A model generated the notes under the pieces. The model worked only from the letters and a program-made list of their open reading frames with translations. It made no database searches and was not told where the DNA came from. From Patiria miniata (Eukaryota > Echinodermata > Asteroidea > Valvatida > Asterinidae), in the NCBI RefSeq assembly GCF_015706575.1, contig NW_024037051.1:806001-870000 (forward strand): a stretch of 64,000 nt of DNA, read 5' to 3'. Below, piece after piece: positions 1 to 10,247 of the stretch (position 1 is the first letter of the stretch; each line of letters opens with the position of its first letter). A program made the position numbers and the translations under genes.

Positions 1-950
1 GCCCGCGACACGAACATCGTATATCGCGGCCTAACGGTACCTTAACCTAGGAAGTTCTGCACAAACTATACCTTGTTCGGAAGCTGGTGATCAGGCCAAC
101 AAGCCGGCAAAAGGACAGGTCTTGAAAACCAGTACTTGCGGAGAAAATTTAAGATATAGCGCATCAATGCCAGTATAGTACCCCTATGTGCAGTCAGTCT
201 AACAGCAATTCCTGCAAGCGCCCGCGACACGAACTTCGTATATCGCGGTCTAACGGTACCTTAACCTGGAAGTTCTGCACAAACTATACCTTCTTCGGAA
301 GCCTTTGATCAGGCCAACAAGCTGGCAAAAGGACAGGTCTTGAAACTTGTACTTGCGGAGCAAATTCAAGATATAGCGCATCAATGCCAGTAGAACCCCT
401 ATGTGCAGTCAGTCTAACAGCCATGCCTGCAAGCGCCCGCGACACGAACTTCGTATATCGCGGTCTAACGGTACCTTAACCAGGGAAGTTCTGCACAAAC
501 TATACCTTGTTCGGAAGCTTGTGATCAGGCCAACAAGCTGGCAAAAGGACAGGTCTTGAAACCCAGTACTTGCGGAGAAAATTTAAGATATAGCGCATCA
601 ATGCCAGTAGAACCCCTGTGTGCAGTCAGTCTAACAGCCATGCCTGCAAGCGCCCGCGACACGAACTTCGTATATCGCGGCCTAACGGTACCTTAACCAG
701 GGAAGTTCTGCACAAACTATACCTTGTTCGGAAGCTTGTGATCAGGCCAACCAGCTGGCAAAAGAACAGGTCTTGAAACCTAGTACTTGTGGAGAAAATA
801 TAAGATATAGCGCATCAATGCCAGTAGAACCCCTGTGTGCAGTCAGTCTAACAGCCATGCCTGCAAGCGCCCGCGACACGAACTTCGTATATCGCGGCCT
901 AACGGTACCTTAACCTGGGAAGTTCTGCACAAACTATACCTTGTTCGGAA
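1..950 (-). repeat. Multi-monomer duplication block A, copy 1 (~4.4 monomers)
   Basis: This block shares a series of private variants, in the same order, with 4351-5300 at a constant offset of 4350 bp. They are AACATCGTATATCG near the start, CCTAGGAAG, AAGCCGGCAAAAGG, CCTTCTTCGGAAGCCTTTG near 289-310, GGAGCAAATTC near 355, CCAGGGAAG, and AAAGAACAGG with GAAAATATAAG near 750-805. Shared rare variants in the same order mean a block of several monomers was copied as one unit. After ~950 the match breaks and resumes at ~1600 with an offset of 3700, so one copy gained or lost three monomers (about 650 bp). Confidence 0.85.
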
Positions 951-1079
951 GCTTGTGATCAGGCCAACAAGCGGCAAAAGGACAGGTCTTGAAACCCAGT
1001 ACTTGCGGAGAAAATTTAAGATATAGCGCATCAATGCCAGTATAGAACCCCTATGTGCAGTCAGTCTAACAGCCATGGC

Positions 1080-1600
1080 TGCAAGCGCCCGCGACACGAA
1101 CTTCGTATATCGCGGTCTAACGGAACCTTAACCTGGGAAGTTCTGCACAAACCATACCTTGTTCGGAAGCTTGTGATCAGGCCAACAAGCTGGCAAAAGG
1201 ACAGTTCTTGAAACCCAGTACTTGCGGCGAAAATTCAAAATATAGCGCATCAATGCCAGTAGTACCCCTATGTGCAGTCAGTCTAACAGCCATGCCTGCA
1301 AGCGCCCGCGACACGAACTTCGTATATTGCGGTCTAACGGTACCTTAACCTGGGAAGTTCTGCACAAACTATACCTTGTTCGGGAGCTTGTGATCAGGCC
1401 AACAAGCTGGCAAAAGGACAGGTCTTGAAACCCAGTACTTGCGGAGAAATTTAAGATATAGCGCATCAATGCCTGAAGAACCCCTATGTGCAGTCAGTCT
1501 AACAGCCATGCCTGCAAGCGCCCGCGACACGAACTTCGTATCTCGCGGCCTAACGGTACCTTATCATGGGAAGTTCTGCACAAACTATACCTTGTTCGGA
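1080..1600 (-). repeat. Earlier version of the three-monomer variant set
   Basis: Holds three marked monomers in a row. One has CGGAACC at 1121 with CAAACCATACC and GGACAGTTC. The next has TATTGCGG near 1326 and TTCGGGAGC near 1380. The third has TTATCATGGG near 1560. The same order recurs at 7426-8721. This stretch overlaps the three monomers that are extra relative to 4351-5560. Confidence 0.75.
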
Positions 1601-1860
1601 AGCTTGTGATCAGGCCAACAAGCTGGCAAAAGGACATGTCTTGAAACCCTGTACTTGTGGAGAAAATTTAAGATATAGCGCATCAATGCCAGTATAGTAC
1701 CCCTATGTGCAGTCAGTCTAACAGCCATGCCTGCAAGCGCCCGCGACACGAACTTCGTATATCGCGGCCTAACGGTACCTTAACCTGAGAAGTTCTGCAC
1801 AAACTATACCTTGTTCGGAAGCTTGTGATCAGGCCAACAAGCTGGCAAAAGGACAAGTCT
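1600..1860 (-). repeat. Continuation of block A in copy 1, after a three-monomer difference
   Basis: Matches 5300-5560 with offset 3700. Both copies carry GGACATGTC followed by CCCTGTACTTGTGG, then CCTGAGAAG and GGACAAGTC in the next monomer. The 650-bp change of offset from block A (4350 to 3700) equals three monomers, as expected for unequal exchange in register with the repeat. Confidence 0.8.
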
Positions 1861-4350
1861 TGAAAACCAGTACTTGCGGAGAAAATTTAAGATATAGCGC
1901 ACCAATGCCAGTAGAACCCCTATGTGCAGTCAGTCTAACAGCCATGCCTGCAAGCGCCCGCGACACGAACTTCGTATATCGCGGCCTAACGGTACCTTAA
2001 CCTGGGAAGTTCTGCACAAACTATACCTTGTTCGGAAGCTTGTGATCAGGCCAACAAGCTGGCGAAAGGACAGGTCTTGAAACCTAGTACTTGCAGAGAA
2101 AATTCAAGATATAGCGCATCAATGCCAGTATAGTACCCCTATGTGCAGTCAGTCTAACAGCCATGCCTGCAAGCGCCCGCGACACGAACTTCGTATATCG
2201 CGGCCTAACGGTACCTTAACCTGGGAAGTTCTGCACAAACTATACCTTGTTCGGAAGTTTTGATCAGGCCAACAAGCTGGCAAAAGGACAAGTCTTGAAA
2301 CCCAGTACTTGCGGAGAAAATTCAAGATATAGCGCATCAATGCCAGTAGTACCAATATGTGCAGTCAGTCTAACAGCCATGCCTTCAAGCGCCCGCGACA
2401 CGAACTTCGTATATCGCGGCCTAACGGTACCTTAACCTGGGAAGTTCTGCACAAACTATATACCTTGTTCGGAAGCTTGTGATCAGACCAACAAGCTGGC
2501 AAAAGGACAGGTCTTGAAACCCAGTACTTGCGGAGAAAATTCAAGATATAGCGCATCAATGCCAGTATAGTACCCCTATGTGCAGTCAGTCTCACAGCCA
2601 TGCCTGCAAGCGCCCGCGACACGAACTTCGTATATAACGGCCTAACGGTACCTTAACCTAAGAAGTTCTGCACACACTATACCTTGTTCGGAAGCTTGTG
2701 ATCAGGCCAACAAGCTTGCAAAAGGACAGGTCTTGAAACTAGTACTTGCGGAGAAAATTCAAGATATAGCGCATCAATGCCAGTAGTACCCCTATGTGCA
2801 GTCAGTCTAACAGCAATGCCTGCAAGCGCCCGCGACACGAACTTCGTATATCGCGGCCTAACGGTACCTTAACCTGGGAAGTTCTGCACAAACTATACCT
2901 TGTTCGGAAGCTGGTGATCAGGCCAACAAGCTGGCAAATGGACAGGTCTTGAAACCCAGTACTTGCAGAGAAAATTCAAGATATATCGCATCAATGCCAG
3001 TATAGTACCCCTATGTGCAGTCAGTCTAACAGCCATGCCTGCAAGCGCCCGCGACACGAACTTCGTATATTGCGGTCTAACGGTACCTTAACCTGGGAAG
3101 TTCTGCACAAACTTTACCTTGTTCGGAAGCTTGTAATCAGGCCAACAAGCTGGCAAAAGGACAAGTCTTGAAACCCAGTAATTGCGGAGAAAATTCAAGA
3201 TATAGCGCATCAATGCCAGTATAGTACCCCTATGTGCAGTCAGTCTAACAGCCATGCCTGCCAGCGCCCGCGACACGAACTTCGTATATCGCGGCCTAAC
3301 GGTACCTTAATCTGGGAAGTTCTGCACAAACTATACCTTGTTCGGAAGCTTGTGATCAGGCCAACAAGCTGGCAAAAGGACAGGTCTTGAAACTCAGTAC
3401 TTGCGGAGCAAATTCAAGATATAGCGCATCAATGCCAGTAGAACCCCTATGTGCAGTCAGTCTAACAGCCATGCTAGAAGCGCCCGCGAAACGAACTTCG
3501 TATATCGCGGTCTAACGGTACCTTAACCTGGGAAGTTCTGCACAAACTATACCTTGTTCGGAAGCTTGTGATCAGGCCAACAAGCCAGCAAAAGGACAGG
3601 TCTTGAAACCAGTACTTGCGGAGAAAATTCAAGATATAGCGCATCAATGCCAGTTGAACCCCTGTGTGCAGTCAGTCTAACAGCCATGCCTGCAAGCGCC
3701 CGCGACACGAACTTCGTATATCGCTGTCTAACGGTACCTTAACCTGGGATATTCTGCACAAACTATACCTTGTTCGGAAGCTTGTCATCAGGCCAACAAG
3801 CTGGCAAAAGGACAGGTCTTGAAACTCAGTACTTGCGGAGAAAATTTAAGATATAGCGCATCAATGCCAGTATAGTACCCCTATGAACAGTCAGTCTAAC
3901 AGCCATGCCTGCAAGCGCCCGCGACACGAACTTCGTATATCGCGGTCTAACGGTACCTTAACCTAAGAAGTTCTGCACAAACTATACCTTGTTCGGAAGC
4001 TTGTGATCAGGCCAACCAGCTGGCAAAAGGACAGGTCTTGAAACCCGTACTTGCGGAGAAAATTTAAGATATAGCGCATCAATGCCAGTATAGTACCCCT
4101 ATGTGCAGTCAGTCTAACAGCCATGCCCGCAAGCGCCCGCGACACGAACTTCGTATATCGCGGCCTAACGGTACCTTAACTTGGAAGTTCTGCACAAACT
4201 ATACCTTGTTCGGAAGCTTGTGATCAGGCCAACAAGCTGGCAAAAGGACAGGACTTGAAACCCAGTACTTGCGGAGAAAAATCAAGATATAGCGCATCAA
4301 TGCCAGTAGAACCCCTATGTGCAGTCAGTCTAACAGCCATGCCTGCAAGC

Positions 4351-5300
4351 GCCCGCCACACGAACATCGTATATCGCGGCCTAACGGTACCTAACCTAGG
4401 AAGTTCTGCACAAACTATACCTTGTTCGGAAGCTGGTGATCAAGCCAACAAGCCGGCAAAAGGACAGGTCTTGAAAACAAGTACTTGCGGAGAAAACTTA
4501 AGATATAGCGCATCAATGCCAGTATAGTACCCCTATGTGCATTCAGTCTAACAGCAATGCCTGCAAGCGCCCGCGACACGAACTTCGTATATCGCGGTCT
4601 AACGGTACCTTAACCTGGGAAGTTCTGCACAAACTATACCTTCTTCGGAAGCCTTTGATCAGGCCAACAAGCTGGCAAAAGGACAGGTCTTGAAACCTTG
4701 TACTTGCGGAGCAAATTCAAGATATAGCGCATCAATGCCAGTAGAACCCCTATGTGCAGTCAGTCTAACAGCCATGCCTGCAAGCGCCCGCGACACGAAC
4801 TTCGTATATCGCGGTCTAACGGTACCTTAACCAGGGAAGTTCTGCACAAACTATACCTTGTTCGGAAGCTTGTGATCAGGCCAACCAGCTGGCAAAAGGA
4901 CAGGTCTTGAAACCCAGTACTTGCGGAGAAAATTTAAGATATAGCGCATCAATGCCAGTAGAACCCCTGTGTGCAGTCAGTCTAACAGCCATGCCTGCAA
5001 GCGCCCGCGACACGAACTTCGTATATCGCGGCCTAACGGTACCTTAACCAGGGAAGTTCTGCACAAACTATACCTTGTTCGGAAGCTTGTGATCAGGCCA
5101 ACCAGCTGGCAAAAGAACAGGTCTTGAAACCTAGTACTTGCGGAGAAAATATAAGATATAGCGCATCAATGCCAGTAGAACCCCTGTGTGCAGTCAGTCT
5201 AACAGCCATGCCTGCAAGCGCCCGCGACACGAACTTCGTATATCGCGGCCTAACGGTACCTTAACCTGGGAAGTTCTGCACAAACTATACCTTGTTCGGA
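4351..5300 (-). repeat. Multi-monomer duplication block A, copy 2
   Basis: Partner of 1-950, with the same ordered set of private variants. The CCTTCTTCGGAAGCCTTTG variant lies at about 4639-4658 and AAAGAACAGG at about 5110. The two copies differ at only a few bases and 1-bp indels. The homology continues into 5300-5560, which pairs with 1600-1860 at an offset of 3700. Diagnostic variants there are GGACATGTCTTGAAACCCTG, TACTTGTGGAG and CCTGAGAAG. Confidence 0.85.
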
Positions 5301-5561
5301 AGCTTGTGATCAGGCCAACAAGCTGGCAAAAGGACATGTCTTGAAACCCTGTACTTGTGGAGAAAATTTAAGATATAGCGCATCAATGCCAGTATAGTAC
5401 CCCTATGTGCAGTCAGTCTAACAGCCATGCCTGCAAGCGCCCGCGACACGAACTTCGTATATCGCGGCCTAACGGTACCTTAACCTGAGAAGTTCTGCAC
5501 AAACTATACCTTGTTCGGAAGCTTGTGATCAGGCCAACAAGCTGGCAAAAGGACAAGTCTT

Positions 5562-6290
5562 GAAACCGAGTACTTGCGGAGAAAATTTAAGATATAGCGC
5601 ATCAATGCCAGTAGTACCCCTATGTGCAGTCAGTCTAACAGCCATGCCTGCAAGCGCCCGCGACACGAACTTCGTATATCGCGGTCTAACGGTACCTTAA
5701 CCTGGAAGTTCTGCTCAAACTATACCTTGTTCGGAAGCTTGTGATCAGGCCAACAAGCTTGCAAAAGGACAGGTCTTGAAACACAGTACTTGCGGAGAAA
5801 ATTTAAGATATAGCGCATCAATGCCAGTAGAACCCCTATGTGCAGTCAGTCTAACAGCCATGCCTGCGAGCGCCCGCGACACGAACTTCGTATATCGCGG
5901 TCTAACGGTACCTTAACCTGGGAAGTTCTGCACAAACTATACCTTGTTCGGAAGCTTGTGATCAGGCCAACAAGCTGGCAAAAGGACAGGTCTTGAAACC
6001 AGTACTTGCGGAGAAAATTTAAGATATAGCGCATCAATGCCAGTAGAACCCCTATATGCAGTCAGTCTAACAGCCATGCCTGCAAGCGCCCGCGACACGA
6101 ACTTCGTATATCGCGGTCTAACGGTACCTTAACCTGGGAGTTCTGCACAAACTATACCTTGTTCGGAAGCTTGTGATCAGGCCAACAAGCTGGCAAAAGG
6201 ACAAGTCTTGAAACCGAGTACTTGCGGAGAAAATTAAGATATAGCGCATCAATGCCAGTAGTACCCCTATGTGCAGTCAGTCTAACAGCC
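5562..6290 (-). repeat. Five-monomer-spaced duplication block B, copy 1
   Basis: Carries ordered variants GAAACCGAG at 5562, CTGCTCAAAC at 5711, AAGCTTGCAAAAGG at 5755, GAAACACAG near 5780, GAAACCAGTAC near 5996, and a second GAAACCGAG at 6210. The series from AAGCTTGC onward recurs about 1081-1082 bp downstream (five monomers less a few bases). Confidence 0.7.
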
Positions 6291-6649
6291 ATGCCTGCAA
6301 GCGCCCGCGACACGAACTTCGTATATTGCGGCCTAACGGTACCTTAACCTGCGAAGTTCTGCACAAACTATACCTTGTTCGGAAGCTTGTGATCAGGCCA
6401 ACAAGCTGGCAAAAGGACAGGTCTTGAAACCCAGTACTTGCGGAGAAATTTAAGATATAGCGAATCAATGCCAGTATAGTACCCCTATGTGCAGTCAGTC
6501 TAACAGCCATGCCTGCAAGCGCACGCGACACGAACTTCGTATATCGCGGCCTAACGGTACCTTAACCTGAGAAGTTCTGCACAAACTATACCTTGTTCGG
6601 AAGCTTGTGATCAGGCCAACAAGCTGGCAAAAGGACAAGTCTTGAAACA

Positions 6650-7370
6650 CAGTACTTGCGGAGAAATTTAAGATATAGCGCATCAATGCCAGTAGTACCC
6701 CTATGTGCAGTCAGTCTAACAGCCATGCCTGCAAGCGCCCGCGACACGAACTTCGTATATCGCGGTCTAACGGTACCATAACCTGGGAAGTTCTGCACAA
6801 ACTATACCTTGTTCGGAAGCTTGTGATCAGGCCAACAAGCTTGCAAAAGGACAGGTCTTGAAACACAGTACTTGCGGAAAAAATTTAAGATATAGCGCAT
6901 CAATGCCAGTAGAACCCCTATGTGCAGTCAGTCTAACAGCCATGCCTGCAGCGCCCGCGACACGAACTTCGTATATCGCGGTCTAACGGTAACTTAACCT
7001 GAGAGTTCTGCACAAACTATACCTTGTTCGGAAGCTTGTGATCAGGCCAACAAGCTGGCAAAAGGACAGGTCTTGAAACCAGTACTTGCGGAGAAAATTT
7101 AAGATATAGCGCATCAATGCCAGTAGAACCCCTATGTGCAGTCAGTCTAACAGCCATGCCTGCAAGCGCCCGCGACACGAACTTCGTATATCGCGGTCTA
7201 ACGGTACCTTAACCTGGGAAGTTCTGCACAAACTATACCTTGTTCGGAAGCTTGTGATCAGGCTAACAAGCTGGCAAAAGGACAAGTCTTGAAACCGAGT
7301 ACTTGCGGAGAAAATTTAAGATATAGCGCATCAATGCCAGTAGTACCCCTATGTGCAGTCAGTCTAACAG
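6650..7370 (-). repeat. Five-monomer-spaced duplication block B, copy 2
   Basis: Shares with 5562-6290 the ordered markers AAGCTTGCAAAAGG at 6837, GAAACACAG with GGAAAAAAT near 6860-6885, GAAACCAGTAC near 7076 and GAAACCGAG at 7291. The offsets are 1082 and 1081 bp. It adds GGTAACTTAACC near 6988 and GGCTAACAAG at 7261, which are shared with copy 3. Confidence 0.7.
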
Positions 7371-7425
7371 CCATGCCTGCAAGCGCCCGCGACACGAACT
7401 TCGTATATCGCGGCCTAACGGTACC

Positions 7426-8074
7426 TTATCATGGGAAGTTCTGCACAAACTATACCTTGTTCGGAAGCTTGTGATCAGGCCAACAAGCTGGCAAAAGGAC
7501 AGGTCTTGAAACCCAGTACTTGCGGAGAAAATTTAAGATATAGCGCATCAATGCCAGTAGAACCCCTATGTGCAGTCAGTCTAACAGCCATGGCTGCAAG
7601 CGCCCGCGACACGAACTTCGTATATCGCGGTCTAACGGAACCTTAACCTGGGAAGTTCTGCACAAACCATACCTTGTTCGGAAGCTTGTGATCAGGCCAA
7701 CAAGCTGGCAAAAGGACAGTTCTTGAAACCCAGTACTTGCGGCGAAAATTCAAAATATAACGCATCAATGCCAGTAGTACCCCTATGTGCAGTCAGTCTA
7801 ACAGCCATGCCTGCAAGCGCCCGCGACACGAACTTCGTATATCGCGGTCTAACGGTACCTTAACCTGGGAAGTTCTGCACAAACTATACCTTGTTCGGGA
7901 GCTTGTGATCAGGCCACAAGCTGGCAAAGGACAGGTCTTGAAACCCAGTACTTGCGGAGAAAATTCAAGATATAGCGCATCAATGCCAGAAGAACCCATA
8001 TGTGCAGTCAGTCTAACAGCCATGCCTGCAAGCGCCCGCGACACGAACTTCGTATATCGCGGCCTAACGGTACC
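7426..8074 (-). repeat. Three-monomer higher-order repeat, copy 1
   Basis: A 649-bp unit made of three distinguishable monomers. The first has TTATCATGGG at 7426, the second CGGAACC at 7636 with CAAACCATACC and GGACAGTTC, the third TTCGGGAGC near 7896. The pattern restarts at 8075, so this is a local higher-order repeat with period three. Confidence 0.75.
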
Positions 8075-8721
8075 TTATCATGGAAGTTCTGCACAAACTA
8101 TACCTTGTTCGGAAGCTTGTGATCAGGCCAACAAGCTGGCAAATGGACAGGTCTTGAAACCCAGTACTTGCGGAGAAAATTTAAGATATAGCGCATCAAT
8201 GCCAGTATAGTACCCCTATGTGCAGTCTGTCTAACAGCCATGGCTGCAAGCGCCCGCGACACGAACTTCGTAATCGCGGTCTAACGGACCTTAACCTGGG
8301 AGTTCTGCACAAACCATACCTTGTTCGGAAGCTTGTGATCAGGCCAACAAGCTGACAAAAGGACAGTTCTTGAAACCCAGTACTTGCGGCGAAAAATCAA
8401 AATATAGCGCATCAATGCCAGTAGTACCCCTATGTGCAGTCAGTCTAAAGCAATGCCTGCAAGCGCCCGCGACACGAACTTCGTATATTGCGGTCTAACG
8501 GTACCTTAACCTGGGAAGTTCTGCACAACTATACCTTGTTCGGAAGCTTGTGATAAGGCCAACAAGCTGGAAAAGGGACAGGTCTTGAAACCCAGTACTT
8601 GCGGAGAAAATTTAAGATATAGCGCATCAATGCCTGTAGAACCCCTATGTGCAGTCAGTCTAACAGCCATGCCTGCAAGCGCCCGCGACACGAACTTCGT
8701 ATATCGCGGCCTAACGGTACC
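8075..8721 (-). repeat. Three-monomer higher-order repeat, copy 2
   Basis: Repeats the preceding unit after 649 bp: TTATCATGG at 8075, then CGGACC at 8285 with CAAACCATACC and GGACAGTTC, then a TATTGCGG monomer near 8486. A further TTATCATGG monomer begins at 8722, but the CGGAACC-type monomer does not follow it, so the higher-order pattern ends there. Confidence 0.75.
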
Positions 8722-8929
8722 TTATCATGGAAGTTCTGCACAAACTATACCTTGTTCGGAAGCTTGTGATCAGGCCAACAAGCTGGCAAAAGGACATGTC
8801 TTGAAACCCAGTACTTGCGGAGAAATTTAAGATATAGCGCATCAATGCCAGTATAGTACCCCTATGTGCAGTCAGTCTAACAGCCATGCCTGCAAGCGCC
8901 CGCGACACGAACTTCGTATATCGCGGTCT

Positions 8930-9600
8930 AACGGTACCTAACCTGGGAAGTTCTGCTCAAACTATACCTTGTTCGGAAGCTTGTGATCAGGCCAACAAGC
9001 TGGCAAAAGGACAGGTCTTGAAACACAGTACTTGCGGAAAAATTTAAGATATAGCGCATCAATGCCAGTAGAACCCCTATGTGCAGTCAGTCTAACAGCC
9101 ATGCCTGCAAGCGCCCACGACACGAACTTCGTATATCGCGGTCTAACGGTAACTTACCTGAGAAGTTCTGCACAAACTATACCTTGTTCGGAAGCTTGTG
9201 ATCAGGCCAACAAGCTGGCAAAGGACAGGTCTTGAAACCCAGTACTTGCGGAGAAAATTTAAGATATAGCGCATCAATGCCAGTAGTAACCCCTATGTGC
9301 AGTCAGTCTAACAGCCATGCCTGCAAGCGCCCGCGACACGAACTTGCGTATATCGCGGTCTAACGTACCTTAACCTGGGAAGTTTCTGCACAAACTATAC
9401 CTTGTTTTCGGAAGCTTGTGATCAGGCTAACAAGCTGGCAAAAGGACAGGTCTTGAAACCAGTACTTGCGGAGAAAATTTAAGATATAGCCATCAATGCC
9501 AGTAGTACCCCTATGTGCAGTCAGTCTAACAGCCATGCCTGCAAGCGCCCGCGACACGAACTTCGTATATCGCGGCCTAACGGTACCTTAATCATGGGAA
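8930..9600 (-). repeat. Duplication block B, copy 3
   Basis: Shares CTGCTCAAAC (8953) with copy 1. It shares with copy 2 GAAACACAG plus GGAAAAAT near 9020-9042, GGTAACTTACC near 9147, GGCTAACAAG at 9425 and then a TCATGGG monomer near 9592. The offset from copy 2 is about 2160 bp, or ten monomers. It is rich in 1-bp indels and lies next to the gap, so some differences may be consensus errors. Confidence 0.65.
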
Positions 9601-9747
9601 GTTCTGCACAAACTATACCTTGTTCGGAAGCTTGTGATCAGGCCAACAAGCTGGCAAAGGACAGGTCTTGAAACCCAGTACTTGCGGAGAAAATTTAAGA
9701 TATAGCGCATCAATGCCAGTAGAGTAACCCCTATGTGCAGTCAGTCC

Positions 9748-10247
9748 NNNNNNNNNNNNNNNNNNNNNNNNNNNNNNNNNNNNNNNNNNNNNNNNNNNNN
9801 NNNNNNNNNNNNNNNNNNNNNNNNNNNNNNNNNNNNNNNNNNNNNNNNNNNNNNNNNNNNNNNNNNNNNNNNNNNNNNNNNNNNNNNNNNNNNNNNNNNN
9901 NNNNNNNNNNNNNNNNNNNNNNNNNNNNNNNNNNNNNNNNNNNNNNNNNNNNNNNNNNNNNNNNNNNNNNNNNNNNNNNNNNNNNNNNNNNNNNNNNNNN
10001 NNNNNNNNNNNNNNNNNNNNNNNNNNNNNNNNNNNNNNNNNNNNNNNNNNNNNNNNNNNNNNNNNNNNNNNNNNNNNNNNNNNNNNNNNNNNNNNNNNNN
10101 NNNNNNNNNNNNNNNNNNNNNNNNNNNNNNNNNNNNNNNNNNNNNNNNNNNNNNNNNNNNNNNNNNNNNNNNNNNNNNNNNNNNNNNNNNNNNNNNNNNN
10201 NNNNNNNNNNNNNNNNNNNNNNNNNNNNNNNNNNNNNNNNNNNNNNN
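9748..10247. other. Assembly gap of exactly 500 N
   Basis: The run of N is exactly 500 bases, a round number used as a placeholder when the true distance is unknown. Satellite lies on both sides, in opposite orientations. The left sequence breaks off after TGCAGTCAGTCC. The right begins CTACTGCATGATGCGC, inside a monomer. The real missing sequence could be any length. Confidence 0.98.

Larger units (their letters stand above)
1..9747 (-). repeat. 217-bp satellite array, left arm (minus orientation, divergent)
   Basis: About 45 head-to-tail copies of the same monomer as in 10248-64000, read on the opposite strand. Landmarks recur every ~217 bp: the HindIII site AAGCTT, the KpnI site GGTACC, the BclI site TGATCA and the motif TGCAGTCAGTCTAACAG. 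This arm has many more substitutions and indels than the right arm. Recurrent variants include TTATCATGG in place of TTAACCTGG, TATTGCGG in place of TATCGCGG, and a 3-bp longer form reading AGTATAGTACC. It contains multi-monomer duplications listed separately. No gene is seen. It starts inside a monomer and stops at the N gap. Centromeric or other heterochromatic placement is an inference from array type only. Confidence 0.97.

Noticed and set aside
835-1026. Recurrent open reading frames of about 60-140 residues on both strands across the array
   Set aside because: They are translations of the satellite in shifting frames. The period is not a multiple of three, and a normal copy closes the main plus-strand frame after about 33 codons. 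Longer frames mostly appear where a monomer has an indel, as at 29729 or 39492. There are no codon-level signs of selection.
7785-8210. The longest real open frame (141 codons) as a possible gene
   Set aside because: It spans about two monomers of the divergent left arm and stays open only because of indels and substitutions that also occur elsewhere in the array. It contains the same repeated peptide pieces as the other frames.
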